Positions 57,048 through 64,000 of a DNA stretch of 64,000 nt are shown here, one piece after another. The notes below the pieces were generated by a model. The model saw nothing but the letters and a program-made list of their open reading frames with translations. It was not told where the DNA came from and did no database searches. Numbering within the stretch: position 1 is the first letter of the stretch; each line of letters starts with the position of its first letter. Origin of the DNA: Acanthaster planci (Eukaryota; Echinodermata; Asteroidea; Valvatida; Acanthasteridae); the NCBI RefSeq assembly GCF_001949145.1, contig NW_019091357.1, positions 1,452,746 to 1,516,745 on the forward strand. Reading direction: 5' to 3'. The position numbers were made by a program, and so were the translations under genes.

Positions 57048-58943
57048 TAATGTATATTCTTGCCTTCATTTGTTCGAATGCGATTACGATCATTGATGTT
57101 TATTAGGCCTATGCCTGCAATGCGTGCTGGGCCACACAGCAAGGCGTGATTTCAACATGAATGTTCACGCCGGTTCAGGCCCGAATAGGCATGGTAAATT
57201 CACAGGCTTCATTCAAACACTTACACGGATATTAGTAAATCCCCTTGACAATACGCACTTCTCAAATATGTATAGGAAGCTTCTGAGGTGTTTGCTCTTG
57301 AAAAGGTTGGCCAACTTCTCAGTTTTTCATGGCTTTTGGAGTATTTTCTGAACTAGCCGTACAAAGAAACAGTCCCGGAAATTCCGCTGGTGTCCTTATT
57401 TAATACTGTACTGATACATCACCTATTTTCCTCTTTCGCACGGGTACCAGTGATTGGTGGGTTTGAAGCGCTTGAGGGCGCTAGCAAAAAGAAAAGCGGT
57501 ATAGTCCAGATGTACTTGTGATTTCTATTTTGTGGCTTCTTGTTTCTATGCATAATGGCACCCACCTCCTCCCACCTTTTCGTACATTTCTTGATCTATA
57601 TCTGAACGTTTGACTGAAGATTTAATCTCCGTCACATTTCAGGTGTTTTTTTCTACATAAGCTTCAGTTGCAACATCAACACCCGAGCGTTTTCATGAGG
57701 CCGTACAGGGCCTAAAAAGTTAGTGCAGATTTTTAAAAGTCTATTGTAAGTGTATTAAACTGTTTTGAGAAAAATCTACCAAATTTAGTTATCTTTCCTA
57801 AGCAATTCAAACTCCTTATTAAATTGAAACATTCAAAGTAGTTTCAAGTAGTTTGCCCTATATGAGTTTTAAGCTGAATTTTCTCAAAAGGTGAAAGCGG
57901 AAAAATTATTTCGCATCCGAACTCTTGAACTGTTCTTTCCCCTCACAAAGTTCAGGTAGTGAGCACAAGCAGGACCCTTGGGAACCCGACCCGACTAGTT
58001 CTGGTCCGCTTCGGCTGGAACTTGATTATCGACGACATTATCACTTTCAACTTAAATTCATCGAAACGAATCTAGGGAAGGCCTGCATCACACCGTTTTA
58101 CCCTGTGGTTCTGTTTGTAGTTCTACGGCGAAAGTGCTAGTGGGTTGAAATGGGGGGGGTCAAAGGTCAGGAGGCAACTTAACGTCATGGGAATTTATAT
58201 TCATAAGACTTGCACTCCCTTTAGGAACCGGCGTACCGACTGACGTGTTGGCCATCAGCGCCTGCGAACTATGCCGGGGAGCATCAGAAACGAAAAATGC
58301 CCGTCTTTGAAAAGCCTGCACCCCTGCATGAAGACAATAAACGACGCGATGATTGACCAAGTAACAAAATGAAGAAATTGGATAATCCCCAAGGAATATT
58401 CGTTTGGAGGAACTTATCCAAACTGTGCGGTCACTTTCAATTTGTGATGGTCAAACTTGTTAACAGACGATTCCAGCCTCTAAATCCTCTCGATGGGTGT
58501 TGGTCAAGGTAGGCCGAAGTTTCAAGGAAGACAAAAACACTAAGTCGATCGCTGAGCTAAAACTGTATGTTAATCAAGGAGGTTTTATGTTTTTATTAGA
58601 AGACCAATATTCACGAATAGTGATCTATTAGTCATCTATAAAGAAGACATCAACATCCCTCGATATTGGAATCCTGAAGTTCCTTTTATATACTTGATTA
58701 ATTATTGAGGGCTAAACGCGTAAAATGAGCAAGACCGTTATTCGCTCTTAAACACGTCACGATCATTGATGAGCCCGGCTGCACTTGCAAAACCTTTAAC
58801 ATTTTCAATAAATCACGTCCATGGTGCACCTGCCGAAGTGGACGCTGTATACACAGGCAGTGCTTATAAGTGTACAAGTGAAAGTATAAATTTTATAAAT
58901 GCGGTTTATCTCCAGCGAGAGCCTTTTCAAGAGCACCTGTAGA

Positions 58944-59139
58944 GAAAACATGTTTTCTCTGATTTTATCTGTTCAAATAAATATGACATATTCTACATTC
59001 AGAATTCTCATCTTGGCATGAACAGAAAAAAGCCCTTTTAAGCGTGTTACAGTTGAGCTCTGAAGACAAATGACACTGCGTTCGATTTGGATGCTTCCAG
59101 ATTTATTTGAACAGATAAAATCAGAGAAAGCATGTTTTC
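58944..59139. repeat. Hairpin with 39 bp inverted arms
   Basis: The arms at 58944-58982 and 59101-59139 share CTCTGATTTTATCTGTTCAA and its complement and differ at about one or two bases, separated by about 118 bp. It could be a MITE end pair or an RNA hairpin. Confidence 0.75.
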
Positions 59140-59834
59140 CTTCAAGGTGCTATCTTTAACCTTGCATTGGTTCGTGACCATGATGATATCATCTTTTCTG
59201 GGGACCGATGATCGGAAGGAAGGTGGTACGCCTAATATGATATGAAAATAGGGATTGTTCGTTAGGATTTGCATCACCAGCGAAGTAACTCCAAAGAATG
59301 AAAATTCCAAGCAAAGAAGTGGTTATTCACAGAGGTGGTCAGCGTTATCTCCGGGCATCATGGCAGTTACATTTAGATTTATTCCACTTTGCGGGGGGGG
59401 GGCTTAAGTTCCGTGGACTGGATAGAGTTTATCTTTGAAACTACGACAAATTACTACAAAGAGGACAAATTGCTACTAGAAGAAACTACAAATTACACAT
59501 AGAGCCAGGTACGGTTGGGGGGGTGCTAGTTGCAAAAATGAAAAACAGTAGCGAAAGTTAAGAGGTGACGTCACGTAGGAAGGGACCAAGGCCGCCTCTC
59601 CCCCAAAAGGAACTAGAACCGCGTCTGCAAAGAGCTGGGAGGGGCGTGGCCCCGCGTGATACACCTCACTGGGTGGATTTAACAGACTTCCGTTCTCGTC
59701 TCCAATTTAGCTTGATTTCCTGTCGACGAAATTGGTAAAGATCAGATAACCAGTTCAGCTGAAAAACAAATAAAAACGCTCCCAAACGATATTATGAAAA
59801 TACATTCCAAGCATCTCCCTTCACTGAAAAATTG

Positions 59835-60073
59835 CCTGGGTTAAATTGCAACCCAAGGAGGGGTGAACTTACTGCAATATGGGCTGTGTTCACCCAATTT
59901 TGGGACGAGAATCACTTTCTGTTTTATTTTCCATCCACACATTGAATGGATATTAACCACTATGTGGTTAAAACAAACCAGTAAGTAATTTCAATCACCC
60001 ACATTGGGTTGAAACAACCTAAGCTATTGCAGTTGCAGTTTTTACCCTCCATTGGGTTAAAATTTAACCCAGG
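59835..60073. mobile_element. MITE with CCTGGGTTAAATT inverted ends
   Basis: Left end 59835-59863 and right end 60045-60073 are inverted repeats of about 29 bp starting CCTGGGTTAAATT and containing AACCCAA and GGAGGG. The 239 bp element contains further GGGTT/AACCC pairs and a TTAACCAC-TAT-GTGGTTAA palindrome near its centre. No coding capacity. Confidence 0.7.
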
Positions 60074-60322
60074 TAGCCTAAGTGTTCAGTGTTGAGTTGA
60101 ACTACAGTTGAACAATTGTTTGAAAATGGTGTTCCCCCAACTCGAAGCAACGGTGTCATGCCATCCCCACCTGCTTTCATCATTAACCACGTTCCTCGTT
60201 CATTTTGCGGTTTGAGGAAAGAGGAAATAAAAGCTTGTTTTTGCACTGCACTTCCACAAACTATTCGGATGAATTCTTAAATTCCCAAAAGAAGACTGAA
60301 CTAAAAAGGTGTTGTTTGACAG

Positions 60323-60475
60323 ATGGCGCCACGCACGTACCTGAACTTCAAGGAAACCGAAGTCGAGATGACCCGCATAGGGCCGCGTATTCAACGGTCA
60401 CGTACGGTTGCCGTACAGCGTTTAAAGGGGGCTCATATCGCCCGTAACAGGGGCCGCTACAAGGGATCAGCATGG
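60323..60475 (+). CDS. Candidate CpG-rich first exon, 51 basic codons
   Basis: An ATG opens 51 codons (MAPRTYLNFKETEVEMTRIG at the start, RGRYKGSAW at the end) up to a GTAAGAT donor at 60476. The product is strongly basic and the DNA is CpG-rich relative to its flanks. I do not recognise it and found no matching next exon. It may be a real first exon, or a CpG-rich remnant. Confidence 0.2.
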
Positions 60476-62162
60476 GTAAGATTTTAAGGTAGTCTTAATG
60501 GTACTAACGAAAGAAAGAAAAGCAGCTCTCTATCTGGAAGACCATAACCTCTCCAACTCTGACCATACCGGCCTGTCACAGTCACCGGCCTGGTGACCTC
60601 ATCAATGATAGGGTCACTGTGTCCATCGTTGCGGCCGGAACAAGAGTAATCCCTCTGTGACCAACGATATCCTCGAAGTCGGGCAAGCGTATTAAAGCCA
60701 ATAATCTTCGTCCCTGTCCACAAAATCTCCAGGATCGCAGATCGAGTTAATTTTCGGCGAACAAATCCTTTTCAATCATTTAAACGATACAAAGTGATTT
60801 CAAAAGTATTGGCCCGGCTTTGGCATCAACAACACACCGAGGTCAAGTTGAGACTACAAGTCGAAATTCTAGTCTCCCTGCACAAGTATAATAATTGATG
60901 CGATCTCATCAGACCGGGGTGGAAAAATCAAAGCTTTTTATCCACTAGGTTTTGAACAGTAAAAACTACATTCCTCCAAGTAGCTCAGTCGGCCTTGTCC
61001 CATTTTAGTTGAAAACTGGACCCATGAATGGGAGCGTTTGCCCCGTTGATCAAAAACAATCATTGGGGAAAGTTAACAAACTGTGGCAGCAAAAATTAAT
61101 ATGCACCTACCCCTTGACCCAGACGGGGTCAACTGCACCGAAGTTCACAAAGATACTTCCCAAATAACCGACCTTTCCCACGTCAATCCAATCTATTTTT
61201 CTGTAGTGTTCTATTATACGTCAATTGTTGCAAGAATGGATTTTTATTAAGTGACCGAATGCAGTCTTAAAACTTTGACCCTGTTTGTACAGAAACTGCG
61301 ATGCAAGCGAGCTAACTTCACAACCGTCCGAAAGGTTTTCGCCCCTCAGTTCCATCTGGAAAGCATCAACTGCGTGGTAATGCGGTTTACGCGTTATTAC
61401 GGTGAAAACCTTTACGGCACTACAGGGAATTATTCAGCGACGACATCTGTCCGGCAATCAGGCTACGCCAATATAACCTGAGTGTCCATTCCTATAAGAA
61501 ATAAAACAGGTGTACCACCAAATGCCTAGAAACCTTTCCCATCATACCTTTAGCATTAATTCAATTGAAAAACGACTTGTTAAAAAAACTGGTGTGACAG
61601 TGCTATAGTGTAACTTGGTATAATGAGGGCAAGGGGGTCTCTTCTCGAGCTATACACTTTCACTTAAAGTTTAAGCCCGGTCCAGAGTTTTGGGACCCAT
61701 CACCGAACTGTTGAAACGATGATCCAAGTGCAACGAGTAGTCCTGCCTAGAAAATATGTTCTCCTTCCCAGAACATGGACCGTACTTAAAGTTACACTGA
61801 AGCTTTGGAATGTTTTAATACTTGCCATCCAACGGAAAGGGTTTCGTCAAAGTTTCTGACGAACTATTTGGCAAGAGGCAGTGATGTCGAAGTTGCGCTG
61901 ACCATTGCTTGTCAACCGATGTATGAAGTCGTTTTTTTCTTCTTTTCAAAGGAGACAGTGAGGGCGAGTGTGTTTGAGTGGCACTCAAAACTATTTCCAA
62001 GAAGCCCTTTGAAAACTAGGTTTCCCAGATTCGGGGGAACCTTCAGGCACTTCCGTTTTTCGACCATTACAAACATTTTAGATCCAAACTTGCTCGACCG
62101 TAAAAGTGACCCTCACAGCTTGACCGCGTCCTCTGGGCTTGGCCCACGACCAAGGCCTCATC

Positions 62163-62336
62163 CTCGAAATACGTCACAACCTTCAACGCGCTGTGATTGG
62201 TCCCTCGGTCTAACGAGCATGACACGTTCTCCAATCAGAGCGACGTCAAGTAGCCTAATAAGGTGCGTGGGCCTGGGCGCGGCGGGTCACGGCCAATCGT
62301 TTTTCTTATAAAGTTGGTGGGTACGCACCGGCTGAG
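62163..62336 (+). promoter_or_regulatory. Core promoter with three CCAAT boxes and TATA
   Basis: Motifs in order: a CRE-like ACGTCAC at about 62171, an inverted CCAAT (ATTGG) at 62196-62200, CCAATCAG at 62231-62238, GACGTCA at about 62243, CCAAT at 62293-62297 and TATAAAG at 62307-62313. The block is GC-richer than its surroundings. Transcription would start near 62337 on the plus strand, about 500 bp before the start codon of the secreted protein. The order and spacing fit a CCAAT (NF-Y type) and TATA promoter. Confidence 0.65.
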
Positions 62337-62393
62337 AGCACAATCTTCAGCAAACCTATGCACCCAAAGAACTTCATATGTTAGTACTGTACG

Positions 62394-62823
62394 GTAAGGC
62401 TGCTTACTTTTTTTTCTGCACGACTGTACTTTGTGCATTTTTATTTTTGTCACATTTCAGATTTTCTTTGGTGAAGTGAGGATTCATATTAGAGTTCTCT
62501 AAGTTTGCTTGGCTGTAAATCAACTCTTAAAAACAATTAAGCTTGCTAACGCTGTGAAACGAATTTCATTTTATGAATTGTATACAACTGACGTGACACG
62601 TTACTCGTGGCAATGCGCTGTATGTAACGCAAGAAGTTTCTGTGAACGATTTTTGGGGGACACAACGAAGGCACAAACACGAATGGATGGGGGCTTTCTC
62701 TGATCTCGGATTTTTCTTTGGTCATACGCATGTTCTGTGAACTCCGGATATCCGCGCGGGAAAAGGGAAAGGAAGGAAAAACTTTAGCAGAAATATTTTC
62801 GATTTTTTTTCTCTCGCTGACAG
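62394..62823 (+). other. Probable 5' UTR intron
   Basis: ACG followed by GTAAGG at 62394 is a good donor just downstream of the predicted transcription start. A pyrimidine-rich tract ending CTGACAG at 62823 is a good acceptor, 17 nt before the ATG at 62841. Alternative acceptors, such as one near 62460, exist. Confidence 0.4.
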
Positions 62824-62840
62824 GAGCTGCAAAAGATAGC

Positions 62841-64000
62841 ATGGCTTCACGTACACTTCTCTACCTCTCGCTCTTTGCGTTCTGTGTCCTGGTTGCCATG
62901 GTAACATTGACAGAGGCCCATGACGTGGACACCGCCGACACGGACCTCCAGCACCGAGTTGAGAGGCGGAGTTTGACCGAGGCACTCCTGGCGACGAGAT
63001 CAGTCAACACCGAGGGAGAGACGGGAGACACGGGCAGGAGAAAGGGTCGACGAGGGAAGAAAGGACGTGGGAAAGGAAAAGGGAGGAGAAAGGGAAGAAA
63101 AAACAAAGGACCACCGCAATATACCGGTAAGTTTACCAACAAGTCGAAAAATTTGTGAGAAACTAGACAAACGCAACAATTTTAGGAGATCACTTATTGT
63201 CGAAATTTCAGAGAGCCTTTTGAAGTACTTCACGTCAATTCTGCTTCGAAAAATGGGTCACAAAAATAACAAGCAAAGTCTGAGTGCGCTAAGCGTGAAA
63301 CTAACCTTTCGAAAAGCGTGAAACTAACCTTTCGAATTTCGTGGCATTCTAAAATCGAAAATGAGGAAAATATAAAGAAACGATGAAAAAAGGATTGAAA
63401 AGATCAATGAACCGCTGATTTATGGTATTCGTATTATGTCTTATGAGATGGCATTTATAATTATCATTTCGATAAATCTATTGTTTTATCGGTAGCTTGC
63501 ATACACCCAGCCAACGGTTTGACATGCACCTGTGACATGAGATTTGAGAAGTTCAAGAATCATCCCGTCAAACAGTACAAATATTACACGATTTGCTAAG
63601 GTAAGGTAGGCGAACTTGACACTTCCCTTAAAATGCAGACAGGTGTATTATCATTTAAATACATACAACTATGCAACCAACAGCAAAACCAGCTATTTGC
63701 AAGGTCCTATCGTTTCTCAGGTTAGTTTATTGGATAAAAAGAACACTCAAAATCGATTTGTTGAAATATTTTGCTTTTATCAAGAGGTCATCAGTTCACT
63801 GACCATAACTTTTCTATTCTTCTCTGTTCTATTTTATACTGAGGTGCGGTACTTTAAGTTTTATCCTTTCGGTGAGCAATACAACGGAGTCTAGCTTTTC
63901 TGCTCGCGTCTAAAAACCAAGGAAGTATGTGCATTTCAAACGTAAGAACTCTCTTTGTAACCTTTCTTTCCCCAGTGATGGCAGAGCTTCCAAGATTGAA
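62841..64000 (+). CDS. Secreted protein with basic Gly/Lys/Arg segment, 5' part only
   Basis: Exon 62841-63126 (ATG to a GTAAGT donor, phase 1) and the beginning of the next exon at 63976 (after TTTCCCCAG), which keeps the frame and reads VMAELPRL at the window edge. A signal peptide covers about residues 1-26 (MASRTLLYLSLFAFCVLVAM, cleavage near TEA-H). RVERR at 39-43 could be a furin site. Residues 66-89 hold 16 Lys/Arg and 7 Gly, a likely heparan-sulfate-binding segment. The order of basic Lys/Gly/Arg run followed by LPRL recalls the N-terminus of vertebrate neuregulin-1 before its Ig domain, but no Ig or EGF domain is visible yet, and other secreted growth factors are possible. It has its own promoter-like block upstream. 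Confidence 0.7.

Larger units (their letters stand above)
53774..62160. other. Interval upstream of NCOA6, rich in inverted-repeat elements
   Basis: No firm gene in about 8.4 kb. It should include 5' exons and the promoter of NCOA6, which I could not place. Contents: a perfect 41 bp palindrome (54224), a pogo-like element (54652-55943), a large foldback element (56282-57047), a hairpin (58944-59139), a GGGTTAA element (59835-60073) and a CpG-rich open stretch at 60323-60475. Confidence 0.55.

Noticed and set aside
57925-58140. 71-codon plus-strand frame preceded by a possible acceptor
   Set aside because: No ATG, no partner exon and no recognisable domain.
60484-60723. Minus-strand frame next to the CpG-rich stretch
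   Set aside because: Readable residues but no start, splice sites or family; possibly repeat-derived.

Overview
This is genomic DNA from a metazoan animal, most likely a non-chordate deuterostome (echinoderm or hemichordate). The sequence shows intron-rich genes with canonical GT/AG splice sites and conserved phases, many dispersed ACATGT-type repeats, AGGCCTA motifs, poly-G/poly-C runs, small inverted-repeat elements and two runs of N. The taxon is an inference; no single sequence feature proves it. All exon models were built by reading splice sites and phases by eye, without transcripts.

Layout. (1) 4.2-8.6 kb, minus strand: an eight-exon gene for a type I membrane receptor with signal peptide, SRCR, WSC and Sushi/CCP domains, a short stalk, one transmembrane helix and a tail carrying three YxxV motifs. 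(2) 8.6-21.3 kb: no recognisable gene, but a few orphan exon-like segments near 10.3-10.7 kb. (3) 21.3-22.4 kb, plus: an intronless class A GPCR resembling GPR161. (4) 22.4-30.5 kb: gene-poor, with an assembly gap and small repeats. (5) 30.5-39.3 kb, plus: a complete Src-family tyrosine kinase (503 aa, 11 coding exons) of FRK/Src42A type. (6) 41.9-43.6 kb: a tRNA-like SINE head and a tandem array of tRNA-derived repeats that runs into a second gap from both sides. (7) 45.3-53.8 kb, minus: the orthologue of nuclear receptor coactivator NCOA6, with a single 7.35 kb exon and a short last exon. (8) 53.8-60.1 kb: a cluster of inverted-repeat elements (pogo-like MITE, large foldback, hairpins). (9) 62.1-64.0 kb, plus: a promoter-like block with CCAAT and TATA motifs followed by the first exons of a secreted protein with a very basic Gly/Lys/Arg segment, reminiscent of the neuregulin N-terminus. 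The gene continues beyond the window.

The genes do not form an operon-like unit. Several concern signalling (receptor with tyrosine motifs, GPCR, Src-family kinase, candidate growth factor), but any functional link between them is only a hypothesis. The most unusual items are the SRCR-WSC-CCP receptor, the basic secreted ligand candidate, the tRNA-derived tandem array and the dense cluster of inverted-repeat elements upstream of NCOA6.
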